This document shows, piece after piece, positions 8,030 to 16,828 of a stretch of DNA of 54,677 nucleotides. Position numbers and translations under genes: made by a program. The DNA lies in the NCBI RefSeq assembly GCF_000241305.1, contig NZ_BAEH01000021.1, positions 1-54,677 on the forward strand, written 5' to 3'. Each line of letters begins with the position of its first letter. Positions within the stretch are counted from its first letter, which is position 1. The stretch comes from Gordonia effusa NBRC 100432 (lineage in GTDB: Bacteria > Actinomycetota > Actinomycetes > Mycobacteriales > Mycobacteriaceae). Under the pieces are notes generated by a model, which was not told where the DNA came from, did not search any database, and saw only the letters and a program-made list of their open reading frames with translations.

Positions 8030-9391
8030 ATGAGCGCACAGCTCGACCACACCACCACCCGCGACATCGAACCGTTGAGCCGCTACTACCGTCCTGGCGA
8101 TACCTTACGTCCCATTCCGCCCGGAAAGGACGCCTTCGCCGATGACTGGCTGCACTGCCGCCGCTTCTTGTTCGAGCCATGGTTCGCCGTCGAACAGGAG
8201 GTGACCCCCACCGAACAAACAAGACTGTTCGACGACCACATGTGGCAGGGCGACGAACTGATGGACGATGTCGTTGACCTGTTCACGCGGATCGGCGTGG
8301 AGCGGGGACGCGCACTATTCGAGCAAGCCGTTAGTAGTGGGATTGCCACGGTGCCAGCAGCGCCCGTCGAATTGGTGCGCTTGTTCACCTGTGTCGAGGC
8401 GGTGCCCGACTGGTATGACGCAGAGCGCGCAAACCGCGGCCGGGACCGGATGTTCGCCGCAACGCTGCCCGCCACGCTCCTGAGCGCGGCGTTCGCCGTC
8501 ATCGACACCACGATGAACAGCGACGTGTCGACCGCCACCGGGGCGACCGGACGCTTCCGGCACGACGGCAACCGGCGACTGCGTGAGACCGCACTGTTCT
8601 TCGCCGAAGTGCTGTCGGCCGACCACCCGGGACCGGGCACCCCGGCCTTCGCCGCGGCCATGCACGTCCGGCTGATGCACGCTCAGGTGCGGCGCGGCCT
8701 CCGTGAGGCGTGGGGAGATGATCGGTTCGCGGAATTCGGTGATCCCATCTCCAACTCGGCGTTATGCGGATTCTTCGAGGCGATGCTCATCTTCGTGCTG
8801 GCCGACCATACGCTCGGCCGCCCGGTCAGTTCCCGCGAAGCGGACGACGCCTGGCACTTCCTGCGCTACTGGTCGTGGCTCATGGGCGTGTGCGACGAAC
8901 TCCTCCCTCCGTCGGCCCTGGATGCCATGCGCAATCTCGACTATCTGCTGGCGCGCAACGGCGAAGCATCCCCATGGCGGATCGAACTCGTCAATTCCCT
9001 CGTCGGCACCGGCGAAGATCGCGGTGAGCACGACGCACTGGTCGCGCGGGGCCATTATACCCGTTATGGCGCAGCGGTTTTCGCGGCAACCGCGGACGTG
9101 ATTCTGGGTAGCGAACTCGCCGCGAAGATGTTCGCCGGCACGTATTGGGAGACCGCGATCGATCACCGTCGAGACGGTCGTATTCTCCGCGCTATCACGT
9201 GGCCGCTGACCCGATTCGCCCGTTTGCGTGATCGCGTTCCGGGCATGAGCCGGTTCCGCAGACGCCGTGTCAACTTCGCCGGTGTCGCACTGGCACTTGT
9301 CATTCGGGCGTTCCGCGAGTCACCCGACGTCACTGACGACGGCTACCGGATGCATGATCACACGCCGGCCGCACCAAGTATCGAAAGATGA
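8030..9391 (+). CDS. DUF2236 (Lcp/MpaB superfamily) oxygenase paralogue D
   Basis: 453 residues. AGGAAAG lies about 11 nt before ATG 8030, 18 bp after the aldehyde dehydrogenase stop. Motifs are YYRPGDTLRPIPPGKD, RLFDDHMWQGDELMDD, DVSTATGATGRFRHDG, Arg183-x3-Thr187 and His217 in HVRLMH, the same spacing as in Lcp. It is the closest relative of paralogue B. The C-terminal tail is eroded (YRMHDHTPAAPSI), keeping only the HD of the shared motif. The gene ends in an ATGA overlap with the downstream acyl-CoA ligase, so the two are translationally coupled. It is probably a heme protein. Whether the paralogues work on different substrates or form mixed complexes cannot be told. Confidence 0.82.
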   Translation: MSAQLDHTTTRDIEPLSRYYRPGDTLRPIPPGKDAFADDWLHCRRFLFEPWFAVEQEVTPTEQTRLFDDHMWQGDELMDDVVDLFTRIGVERGRALFEQAVSSGIATVPAAPVELVRLFTCVEAVPDWYDAERANRGRDRMFAATLPATLLSAAFAVIDTTMNSDVSTATGATGRFRHDGNRRLRETALFFAEVLSADHPGPGTPAFAAAMHVRLMHAQVRRGLREAWGDDRFAEFGDPISNSALCGFFEAMLIFVLADHTLGRPVSSREADDAWHFLRYWSWLMGVCDELLPPSALDAMRNLDYLLARNGEASPWRIELVNSLVGTGEDRGEHDALVARGHYTRYGAAVFAATADVILGSELAAKMFAGTYWETAIDHRRDGRILRAITWPLTRFARLRDRVPGMSRFRRRRVNFAGVALALVIRAFRESPDVTDDGYRMHDHTPAAPSIER

Positions 9392-10941
9392 ATAATCCAG
9401 CGCCCCAATCGTTTTCCACCAGTCCACTGACCGTCACCGCCTTTCTGCCGCGAGCCGCCGCCGTATTCGCCGACCGCCTGGCGGTAGTCGACGGCGACAC
9501 CCGGTTGACCTACCGCGAATTCGCCGACCGCACCGGCCGCCTGGTCTCCGCGTTGCACGGATGGGGTATCGCCCCCGGCGACCGGGTCGCAGCGCTCTGC
9601 TCGAATAGTCACGTGATGCTCGAGTTGCATCACGCGATACCCGCGATGGGCGCTGTCCTGGTTCCGGTGAACACACGATTGGCCGCGGCCGAAGTTGCCT
9701 ATATCCTCGACCACAGCGGCGCTCACGTTCTGGTCGTCACCGGGGAGTATCGAGAGCTAGCTCTGGCTGCCACCGCCGCTAAGCCCGATATTCGCGTCAT
9801 AGTCGCCGACGGGCCCGGCAGCGAATACGAAAGTACCCTTAGCACAACCGGTTTCACCGAAATCGGACCCATCGAGGCCGACGACGCTTTGCTGGCCATC
9901 AACTACACATCCGGGACCACGGGACGCCCCAAGGGAGTCATGTACAACCATCGGGGCGCCTACCTCCAGGCGATAGCGATGGCCTATCACGCGGGGCTCA
10001 CGCCCGACTCCGGTTACCTGTGGACATTGCCGATGTTCCATTGCAACGGTTGGTGTTTCCCATGGGCGGTGACCGCATCAGGTGGGACCCACATCTGCCT
10101 CCGAGCCATCGACACCACTCAGATCTGGCATCACTTGGCTGCCGGCTCGGTGACGCATTTATGCTGCGCTCCAACAGTTCTCACCATGGTCGCCGAAGAT
10201 GATTTGGCACGCATTCTGAAGGCGCCGGTTACCGTGCTGACCGGTGGCGCACCGCCGAGCCCCGCGCTGCTCCGGCGCGTCGACGGGCTCGGTTTCCGAA
10301 CAACACATCTGTACGGAATGACCGAGACCTACGGTCCCATCGTCGTCAATTGGTGGCAAAGCCGTTGGGATCAACTGACTCCCGACGAGCGGAGCCGCCT
10401 GCGGGCGCGGCAGGGTATTGGCAACATCGTCTCCGAACAGCCCCGCGTGCTACACCCCGACGGCGGCTCCGAAGTGACGCCGGACGGTACCGATGTCGGC
10501 GAACTGGTGGTTCGCGGAAACAATGTCATGGCGGGCTACTACCGCGACCCAGCAGCCACCGCCGCGGCTACCGTTTCGAGTTGGTTGCGGACCGGCGATC
10601 TGGCCGTGGTGCATCCGGACGGCTACCTCGAATTACGTGATCGCGCAAAGGACATCATTATCTCCGGCGGCGAGAACATCGCTTCGGTTGAAGTGGAGCG
10701 TGCGATCGACGAGCACCCAGATGTCATCGAATCCGCGGTTGTCGCACGCAGCGATGAGAAATGGGGTGAAGTACCCGTCGCCTTTGTGACGGCTCGCCGC
10801 GCCGACCTTAGCGAGCGCGAGATCATCGAACACTGCAGGGCCCGCCTTGCCCGGTTCAAGGCTCCCAAAGCGGTGTTCTTCACCGAACTCCCGAAGACGT
10901 CGACCGGAAAGATCCGCAAAAATCTACTTCGGGAGAGTTGA
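9388..10941 (+). CDS. Acyl-CoA synthetase (ANL superfamily, FadD-like)
   Basis: 517 residues. The AMP-binding P-loop is YTSGTTGRPKGVMYNHRG (about 173-190). GMTE, WLRTGDL and the C-terminal KTSTGKIRKNL with catalytic Lys508 complete the set. These enzymes activate a carboxylic acid as acyl-AMP and then the CoA thioester. Length and motif style match medium/long-chain or AlkK-like ligases. The gene overlaps paralogue D by ATGA and closes the oxygenase, ALDH, oxygenase, ligase series. It would pass the acid made by the dehydrogenase into beta-oxidation. It is convergent with the MHS transporter, 14 bp away. Confidence 0.92.
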   Translation: MNNPAPQSFSTSPLTVTAFLPRAAAVFADRLAVVDGDTRLTYREFADRTGRLVSALHGWGIAPGDRVAALCSNSHVMLELHHAIPAMGAVLVPVNTRLAAAEVAYILDHSGAHVLVVTGEYRELALAATAAKPDIRVIVADGPGSEYESTLSTTGFTEIGPIEADDALLAINYTSGTTGRPKGVMYNHRGAYLQAIAMAYHAGLTPDSGYLWTLPMFHCNGWCFPWAVTASGGTHICLRAIDTTQIWHHLAAGSVTHLCCAPTVLTMVAEDDLARILKAPVTVLTGGAPPSPALLRRVDGLGFRTTHLYGMTETYGPIVVNWWQSRWDQLTPDERSRLRARQGIGNIVSEQPRVLHPDGGSEVTPDGTDVGELVVRGNNVMAGYYRDPAATAAATVSSWLRTGDLAVVHPDGYLELRDRAKDIIISGGENIASVEVERAIDEHPDVIESAVVARSDEKWGEVPVAFVTARRADLSEREIIEHCRARLARFKAPKAVFFTELPKTSTGKIRKNLLRES

Positions 10942-10955
10942 GACGAACACCGCCG

Positions 10956-12305
10956 TCATTTCTCGACGGCATCTAACTCCGGTTCCACTCCCTGCTCGGG
11001 AATTCCGGTGCCGCGCAACGATGCTCCGACCGTCTCTTTCAGGAATACCAGTGCGACCATGCCGACCACGCAGGCACCCATCATGTAGGCGGCTGGGAAC
11101 AGATTCCATCCGGTGTTGTCCACCACGGCTTCGTTCACCAGCGGCGCCGTGCCACCGAATGCAGCGGTCGCAACGTTGTAGGAGATTGCGAATCCCGCGT
11201 AGCGGACCTGCGTTGGGAACATCGCGGGGAAGGTCGCCGAAATGGTCGCGAGCTGCGGGATGTAGAGCACGCCGAGCACGACGAATCCGACGATGGCCCA
11301 CGCAAATCCTTGTCCCATAAGCCAATACATTGGCAATGCGAGTACGAACAGACCGATTAACGACGCCCACCACATCGGCTTACGACCGGTCGAATCCGAC
11401 CATCGCCCGAAGAACGGTATCAAGAGCATCATCACGACCTGACCGATCAAGACGACTATCGATCCGTCGTCCTCGTCGAGTCCGATGGTGTTCTTCAGGT
11501 AGTCGGGTTGATAGGCAAGCAACGTGTAGTTGGCGACGTTCAGCGCCACCACCATGCCGAACATGATGAGGATCGGCTGCCAGTAGTTGCTCACGAGGTC
11601 GGTCAGCCGCGACCACGCTGAACCCTCGATGGCGTCGGCCTTTTCCAGTTCGTTGAACAGCGGCGGATCGTCGAGCTGGCTACGCAGGTAGAGACCGATC
11701 GCGCCGAGTGGCAACGCCAACAGGAATGGGATACGCCAGCCCCACGAGTTCATCTGAGCGTCGTTGAGCATCAGATTGAAGAGCAACACCAATGCGGTGC
11801 CACCAGCGAAACCCGCGAGCGTGCCGAATTCCAGGAAACTGCCGAAACGGCCACGTTTGTTATCTGGGGCATACTCCGCCATAAACGTTGCGGCACCGCC
11901 ATATTCGCCGCCCGTGGAAAAGCCCTGCACTATTCGCAGCGCTATCAACAGGATCGGCGCCCAGACACCCGCTACCGCGTGCGACGGGAGCACACCGATA
12001 AGTGCCGTCGCACCCGAGATAAGCAGAATTGTCATGGCTAGCACGCGCTTTCGGCCTAGCCGGTCGCCGAGCGGCCCCCACACCATGCCACCCAGCGGAC
12101 GCAGCACGAAGGAGATCGCAAAACCCAGCATCGTGCCGACGCCGCCCCATGAGCCGGGAAAGAAGGTATGCGTGAGATAAGTGGTGGTCGCGGCGTAGAC
12201 GCCGTAGTCGTACCACTCGGTCGCATTGCCGATCGCCGACGCCCCGATCGCGCGGCGGAGAACCTGCGGGTCGGGAGTGACAGTTTTGGTCGCCTGGTCA
12301 GTCAT
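10956..12305 (-). CDS. MHS-family MFS transporter (metabolite:H+ symporter, ProP/ShiA/KgtP type)
   Basis: 449 residues and about 12 hydrophobic segments. The MHS signature GNATEWYDYGVYA is near the N-terminus. The loop GPLGDRLGRKRVL (MFS motif A) and RIVQGFSTGGEYGGAATFMAEYAP are characteristic of this branch. These proteins import small organic acids, betaines or aromatic acids with protons. GGAAGG lies 5-6 nt before ATG 12305. The gene is convergent with the oxygenase/ligase operon, so it may supply or recover an acidic substrate for that pathway. That link is by position only. Confidence 0.88.
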   Translation of the reverse strand: MTDQATKTVTPDPQVLRRAIGASAIGNATEWYDYGVYAATTTYLTHTFFPGSWGGVGTMLGFAISFVLRPLGGMVWGPLGDRLGRKRVLAMTILLISGATALIGVLPSHAVAGVWAPILLIALRIVQGFSTGGEYGGAATFMAEYAPDNKRGRFGSFLEFGTLAGFAGGTALVLLFNLMLNDAQMNSWGWRIPFLLALPLGAIGLYLRSQLDDPPLFNELEKADAIEGSAWSRLTDLVSNYWQPILIMFGMVVALNVANYTLLAYQPDYLKNTIGLDEDDGSIVVLIGQVVMMLLIPFFGRWSDSTGRKPMWWASLIGLFVLALPMYWLMGQGFAWAIVGFVVLGVLYIPQLATISATFPAMFPTQVRYAGFAISYNVATAAFGGTAPLVNEAVVDNTGWNLFPAAYMMGACVVGMVALVFLKETVGASLRGTGIPEQGVEPELDAVEK

Positions 12306-12631
12306 CTACGCCTTCCGAATCCCCGCCTTTGGGCGAATTCTTCGTCGGCCAGGCGAGGTATACGTGTCTTCTCGAGTTACGTGCGTTAATAGGCAAAGTA
12401 AGTAGCTGCTCTTAGTTGTCTACCCGATCAACTCAAGCAAGGCCAACCACCTTGTCTCACCAGACACCGTCGGCTACCCCGCTGACCTGCGTAGATATCG
12501 CAAGGTCACGATGAGGCAACGGTCACTGTCAGCCAATACACAGGTTTCGGTTAGGTCATTCCAACGCGAGGCAACTACCATTCCGATGGTTGTGCATGCA
12601 CAACTAACCAGTTGTGAGATCGGAGACGCGC
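12306..12631. promoter_or_regulatory. Divergent intergenic region with a 16-bp perfect palindrome
   Basis: This 326-bp gap between the MHS transporter and the acyltransferase has no convincing gene. At 12589-12604 it contains GTTGTGCATGCACAAC, a perfect palindrome, followed by a third half-site GTTGTG at 12611-12616. Palindrome plus direct half-site 28 bp before the acyltransferase start looks like an operator. No regulator gene is adjacent. Confidence 0.45.
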
Positions 12632-14068
12632 TTGTCCGGGATCGTCGAAAAGGACACCGAATCGACGCCCGCGCCAGCACCGCCCAAATCCGACAGTCCA
12701 CCCAAACGGCGCGATAAGCACCTCTACCAACTCGACCTCGTGCGGCTGGTTACCTTCGCCGCGGTCATCCTCGACCACGTAATGCTCGGCGTCATTCCGC
12801 TCACCAATGTCGCGGCAGGCGGCATCGAAATCTTCCTCCGGTATTCGCGCTACTCGTTCTTCGCGCTAACCGGCTTTGTGTTGGGCTATCAGTACCGCAA
12901 CCGCGACCTCGACGCCGTGACGTTCTGGCGACGTCGCTTCAAACTGATCGGCATTCCGTATGTCGCCTGGACGCTCTTCTACTGGGTGTACTCGCGCTAT
13001 CGCGTCGGCGGTTGGGACAATGTCTGGAACACCATCGATTCCGGCGAGCATCTAATCGTCACGGCCAAATCACTCGCTTACGACCTCGCGACCGGCAATG
13101 CTTGGTACCACCTGTATTTCTTGTTCGTGAGCATGCAGATCTACTTGGTATTCCCAGCGGTTCTGTGGGTGCTCAAGCGGACCTGGGGCTACCACCGCTA
13201 CCTACTTCTCGTCAGCGGCGCGTTCCACGCGGTATTGCTGTTCGGCATGCTGCGGCCCCCACTCGGCGTCCTACAGCACGGCCCGCAGGGAGAGATCTGG
13301 TCGCACCTGCTGGTGACGATCCTCCCCTACCAGTTCTTCGTGTTGTCGGGATGTGTTGCGGCACTCCACTTCGAGGCATTTCACGCATTCCTCAAGCGTT
13401 ACCGCCTCGCGAGTTTCGCCATCGGCGTCTCGGTAATGGCGGCAACCCTCGGCTACTACCTGTACCGGATCGACTCGGGTGAAGAAATGTTCCGGGCGAC
13501 CAATGTGTTCGTGCTGCACAACGCATTTGCCTACATCGCGATCATCGTCATCCTGTACGGCCTTGGCTCGATCTGGCAGGAACGTCGCAATCCTGGTTCG
13601 ATCGCCGATCGCTTCCTCAAGACCGCGGCCGACCGTTCGTTCGGCATCTACCTGGCACACGGCCTGGCGCTCGAAGAGCTGATGGATATCGTGCACGCCC
13701 ACCCCACCTGGCAGGTGTGGCCGACGATGTTCCTCACCTACCTCGGCACTGCGATACTCACCGTATTCATCGTAGAAGTGTTGCGGCGCAGCCCAATTAG
13801 TCTGATGACCACCGGACGTGAAGCGCTAGCCGCCGACGGTCAGCGACCGTGGCGGCTGATCGGAGTCGGGCTTACCGGGATGGTGATCGGTGTCGCCATT
13901 CGACTGGTATTCGACCTCCGTGTCGGCGATCTGACCGCACTCGTCGGTGCGGTGTTGATCGCGACCGCGGGATGGGTCGCGGTGCGGCAGCGTTCGGAGG
14001 CGATGGATGTCGAAGGCACGACCGACGGCGAACTTCCGGTCTCCGAGAAAATCGGAGCAAATAGCTGA
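12632..14068 (+). CDS. Acyltransferase-3 family integral membrane protein
   Basis: 478 residues from TTG 12632. That start is chosen because GGAG (12622-12625) lies 6 nt upstream; GTG 12614 in the same frame lacks a ribosome site. A short Pro/Lys-rich cytosolic N-terminus (about 30 residues) is followed by LDLVRLVTFAAVILDHVMLG, the first helix of the acyltransferase-3 (OafA/NodX-like) domain with its conserved Arg and His. About ten transmembrane helices follow. The C-terminal stretch ends in a charged cytosolic tail. Such enzymes O-acylate cell-envelope glycans or lipids. Substrate and donor are unknown. Transcription ends at a strong hairpin shared with clpB. Confidence 0.82.
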   Translation: MSGIVEKDTESTPAPAPPKSDSPPKRRDKHLYQLDLVRLVTFAAVILDHVMLGVIPLTNVAAGGIEIFLRYSRYSFFALTGFVLGYQYRNRDLDAVTFWRRRFKLIGIPYVAWTLFYWVYSRYRVGGWDNVWNTIDSGEHLIVTAKSLAYDLATGNAWYHLYFLFVSMQIYLVFPAVLWVLKRTWGYHRYLLLVSGAFHAVLLFGMLRPPLGVLQHGPQGEIWSHLLVTILPYQFFVLSGCVAALHFEAFHAFLKRYRLASFAIGVSVMAATLGYYLYRIDSGEEMFRATNVFVLHNAFAYIAIIVILYGLGSIWQERRNPGSIADRFLKTAADRSFGIYLAHGLALEELMDIVHAHPTWQVWPTMFLTYLGTAILTVFIVEVLRRSPISLMTTGREALAADGQRPWRLIGVGLTGMVIGVAIRLVFDLRVGDLTALVGAVLIATAGWVAVRQRSEAMDVEGTTDGELPVSEKIGANS

Positions 14069-14084
14069 AGTACCCCACACGAAA

Positions 14085-14121
14085 ATCGGGGTTCACGTCA
14101 ATTATTGACGTGAACCCCGAT
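14085..14121. terminator. Bidirectional terminator, 16-bp perfect stem
   Basis: ATCGGGGTTCACGTCA (14085-14100), loop ATTAT, then the exact reverse complement (14106-14121). It lies between the convergent ends of the acyltransferase gene and clpB, and serves both strands. Confidence 0.85.
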
Positions 14122-14138
14122 CTATCTGGTGGCTACCG

Positions 14139-16691
14139 CTAGCCGACGCTCAACGACTCGCCGTCGGCGCTGACGTCGACCGGTACCGTGTCGCCGTCGC
14201 GGACATCGCCCGCGAGCAACGCCTTGGCGAGTTGATCGCCGATGGCCTGCTGCACGAGCCTGCGCAACGGACGTGCGCCGTAGAGCGGGTCGAATCCGCG
14301 CTCGCCGAGCCATTGTTTCGCCTTCGGCGTGACGTCGAGGGCCAGCCGGCGTTGTGCCAGACGCTTATTCAGCGCATTGAGCTGGATATCAACAATCGAC
14401 GTCAACTGCTCTGGCGTCAGCGCGTGGAAGATAATCACGTCGTCGAGCCGGTTGATGAACTCCGGCTTGAACCGTGCCCGCACCGCACTCATGACCTGCT
14501 CGGCGTCGCCGCCCGCGCCCAGGTTGGACGTGAGAATCAAGATGGTGTTGCGGAAATCCACCGTGCGGCCCTGACCGTCGGTCAGCCGACCTTCGTCGAG
14601 TACCTGCAGCAACACGTCGAACACGTCCGGGTGAGCCTTCTCGACCTCGTCGAAGAGGATCACCGAATACGGCCGGCGGCGCACCGCTTCGGTTAGTTGA
14701 CCGCCCGCGTCGTAGCCGACGTAGCCGGGTGGCGCCCCGACGAGCCTTGCCACACTGTGCTTTTCACCGTATTCACTCATATCGATCCGGACCATCGCCC
14801 GCTCGTCGTCGAACATGAACTCCGCCAACGCTTTCGCGAGCTCGGTTTTACCAACGCCAGTCGGCCCGAGGAACAGGAACGAGCCCAACGGCCGGTCCGG
14901 ATCGGCAACGCCGGCGCGTGCGCGACGCACTGCGTCGGAAACCGCTTGGACGGCTTCGGATTGGCCGATGACGCGAGCGCCGAGTTCACTTTCCATCCGC
15001 AGCAGTTTGGCCGTCTCGCCTTCGAGCATGCGGCCGGCCGGAACGCCGGTCCACGCGGAGACCACGTCGGCGACGTCGTTGGGACCGACCTCTTCCTGAA
15101 GCATGACGTCCTCATCGGGGGAGGTACCGGTCTTCTCCAGTGCGGCTGTCAGCTCCTTCTCCAACGTCGGGATCTGGCCGTAACGCAGCTCGGCTGCCTT
15201 GCCGAGGTCGCCGTCGCGCTCGGCACGATCGGCTGCGCCCCTGAGGCTTTCCAGTTGCTCCTTCAGATCTCGCACAGCGTCGATGGCAGATTTCTCCGAC
15301 TGCCACCGTGCGGAAAGCTCATTCAGCTTCTCCTTGTTGTCAGCGAGTTCGGCGCGCAACTTCTCCAGGCGATCCTTCGATGCCGCGTCCGTTTCCTTCT
15401 CTAGCGCAAGCTCTTCCACTTCGAGACGTCGGACGATACGTTCCACCTCGTCGATTTCGACTGGGCGAGAATCGATTTCCATCCGCAGCCTCGACGCCGC
15501 TTCGTCGACAAGGTCGATGGCCTTGTCGGGCAGGAAGCGCGAGGTGATGTAGCGATCGGAAAGTGTTGCGGCAGCGACCAACGCGGAGTCGGTGATTCGT
15601 ACACCGTGATGCACTTCGTAGCGATCTTTGAGTCCGCGCAAGATGCCGATGGTGTCTTCCACCGACGGCTCGCCGACGTAGACCTGCTGGAAACGGCGTT
15701 CCAGGGCGGCATCCTTCTCGATGTACTTGCGGTACTCCTCGAGGGTCGTCGCACCAACCAGGCGCAGCTCGCCACGCGCCAGGAGCGGCTTGATCATGTT
15801 GCCGGCGTCCATCGCGGAATCGCCGGTCGCACCGGCACCGACGATGGTGTGCAATTCATCGATGAAGGTGATGATCTGGCCGTCGGCGGCTTTGATCTCA
15901 TCGAGGACAGCCTTGAGCCGCTCTTCGAATTCGCCGCGATACTTGGCACCCGCGACCATCGAACCGAGGTCGAGGGAGAGAACGGTCTTACCGCGCAACG
16001 ACTCTGGGACGTCACCTTCGACTACGCGGGCGGCGAGCCCTTCGACGATGGCCGTCTTTCCGACGCCCGGTTCGCCAATGAGCACCGGGTTGTTTTTGGT
16101 GCGTCGGCTCAAGACCTGTACGACGCGACGGATTTCGGTGTCACGACCGATGACCGGATCGAGTTTGCCTTCGCGGGCCCGTGCTGTCAGGTCGGTTGAG
16201 TACTTCTCCAACGCTTGATACGACGACTCCGGGTCCGGGCTGGTGACTCGCGCCGCCCCACGCACTGACACGAACGCGTCGCGCAGAGCTTGCGGAGACG
16301 CGCCGTTGTTGACCAGCAGTTTGGCGACGTCGGAATCTCCGGTTGCCAGACCCACGGTCAGGTGTTCGGTGGAGACGTACTCGTCGCCGAGCTCGGTGGC
16401 CAACTGCTGGGCGGCGGTAACCGCGGCTATCGACTCGCGGGAAAGCTGCGGCTGAGCACTCGTAGACGCCACTGTCGGCATGCGATCGACCAGGCCGTGA
16501 GCCTGACGCCTGATATCGGCGGGATCGGTACCGACCGCTTTGAGTAACGGCGATGCGATTCCGTCGGTTTGGTCGAGCAGAGCGACCAGAATATGGGCTG
16601 GGCGGACGTCGGGATTTCCGTTCGACGCCGCGCTCTGTACGGCAGCCTGCAACGCAGCCTGCGTCTTGGTGGTTGGGGTGAAACTGTCCAC
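14139..16691 (-). CDS. clpB: ATP-dependent chaperone ClpB
   Basis: 850 residues from GTG 16691 (first residues [14 protein letters not shown], as in mycobacterial ClpB), with GAGAGG 8 nt upstream. Earlier in-frame starts lie in the leader. Domains are an N-terminal Clp-N repeat (1-145), a first AAA+ with [13 protein letters not shown] and [12 protein letters not shown], a coiled-coil middle domain (about 400-520), and a second AAA+ with [14 protein letters not shown] and [15 protein letters not shown]-terminal D2-small domain follows. ClpB, with DnaK, extracts proteins from aggregates in the cytosol. Expression is probably induced by heat and thiol stress, since HAIR boxes and a SigH/SigR promoter lie upstream. 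It is monocistronic. Confidence 0.97.
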   Translation of the reverse strand: MDSFTPTTKTQAALQAAVQSAASNGNPDVRPAHILVALLDQTDGIASPLLKAVGTDPADIRRQAHGLVDRMPTVASTSAQPQLSRESIAAVTAAQQLATELGDEYVSTEHLTVGLATGDSDVAKLLVNNGASPQALRDAFVSVRGAARVTSPDPESSYQALEKYSTDLTARAREGKLDPVIGRDTEIRRVVQVLSRRTKNNPVLIGEPGVGKTAIVEGLAARVVEGDVPESLRGKTVLSLDLGSMVAGAKYRGEFEERLKAVLDEIKAADGQIITFIDELHTIVGAGATGDSAMDAGNMIKPLLARGELRLVGATTLEEYRKYIEKDAALERRFQQVYVGEPSVEDTIGILRGLKDRYEVHHGVRITDSALVAAATLSDRYITSRFLPDKAIDLVDEAASRLRMEIDSRPVEIDEVERIVRRLEVEELALEKETDAASKDRLEKLRAELADNKEKLNELSARWQSEKSAIDAVRDLKEQLESLRGAADRAERDGDLGKAAELRYGQIPTLEKELTAALEKTGTSPDEDVMLQEEVGPNDVADVVSAWTGVPAGRMLEGETAKLLRMESELGARVIGQSEAVQAVSDAVRRARAGVADPDRPLGSFLFLGPTGVGKTELAKALAEFMFDDERAMVRIDMSEYGEKHSVARLVGAPPGYVGYDAGGQLTEAVRRRPYSVILFDEVEKAHPDVFDVLLQVLDEGRLTDGQGRTVDFRNTILILTSNLGAGGDAEQVMSAVRARFKPEFINRLDDVIIFHALTPEQLTSIVDIQLNALNKRLAQRRLALDVTPKAKQWLGERGFDPLYGARPLRRLVQQAIGDQLAKALLAGDVRDGDTVPVDVSADGESLSVG

Positions 16692-16754
16692 TCTCGCTAC
16701 CTCTCGTTTGATACCTGGCCTGGGCACAGACGTGTCTGCATCCAGAATGCCAGA

Positions 16755-16775
16755 GTTAAGTGTTCTAGGCTCAGG
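16755..16775. promoter_or_regulatory. Second, weaker HAIR-like box in the clpB leader
   Basis: GTTAAGT-N7-GCTCAGG matches 10 of 14 positions of the HspR consensus CTTGAGT-N7-ACTCAAG. It lies about 60 bp upstream of the clpB start, within the predicted 5' leader. Confidence 0.4.
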
Positions 16776-16795
16776 TTTGAACCTTCGGTAGGTGT

Positions 16796-16821
16796 AACGC
16801 ACCATAAGTTGAGTTTGTTCC
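16796..16821 (-). promoter_or_regulatory. SigH/SigR-type promoter of clpB
   Basis: On the minus strand GGAAC (16821-16817), 18 nt, then GTT (16798-16796). This fits the SigR (Streptomyces) / SigH (mycobacteria) consensus GGAA(T/C)-N18/19-GTT. The -35 element falls inside the spacer of the strong HAIR box. clpB is a known SigH-regulon member in M. tuberculosis. The predicted leader is about 100 nt. Confidence 0.65.
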
Positions 16822-16828
16822 GCTCAAG
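16808..16828. promoter_or_regulatory. HAIR operator (HspR binding site) upstream of clpB
   Basis: GTTGAGT-N7-GCTCAAG matches 12 of 14 positions of the HspR inverted repeat CTTGAGT-N7-ACTCAAG. HspR represses clpB and the dnaK operon in Streptomyces and mycobacteria. Overlap with the -35 element suits direct promoter blocking. Confidence 0.75.

Noticed and set aside
10940..10980. Hairpin GCCGTC...GACGGC between the acyl-CoA ligase and the MHS transporter
   Set aside because: Only 6-bp arms, lying partly in coding sequence, with no U-tract. Too weak to call a terminator.
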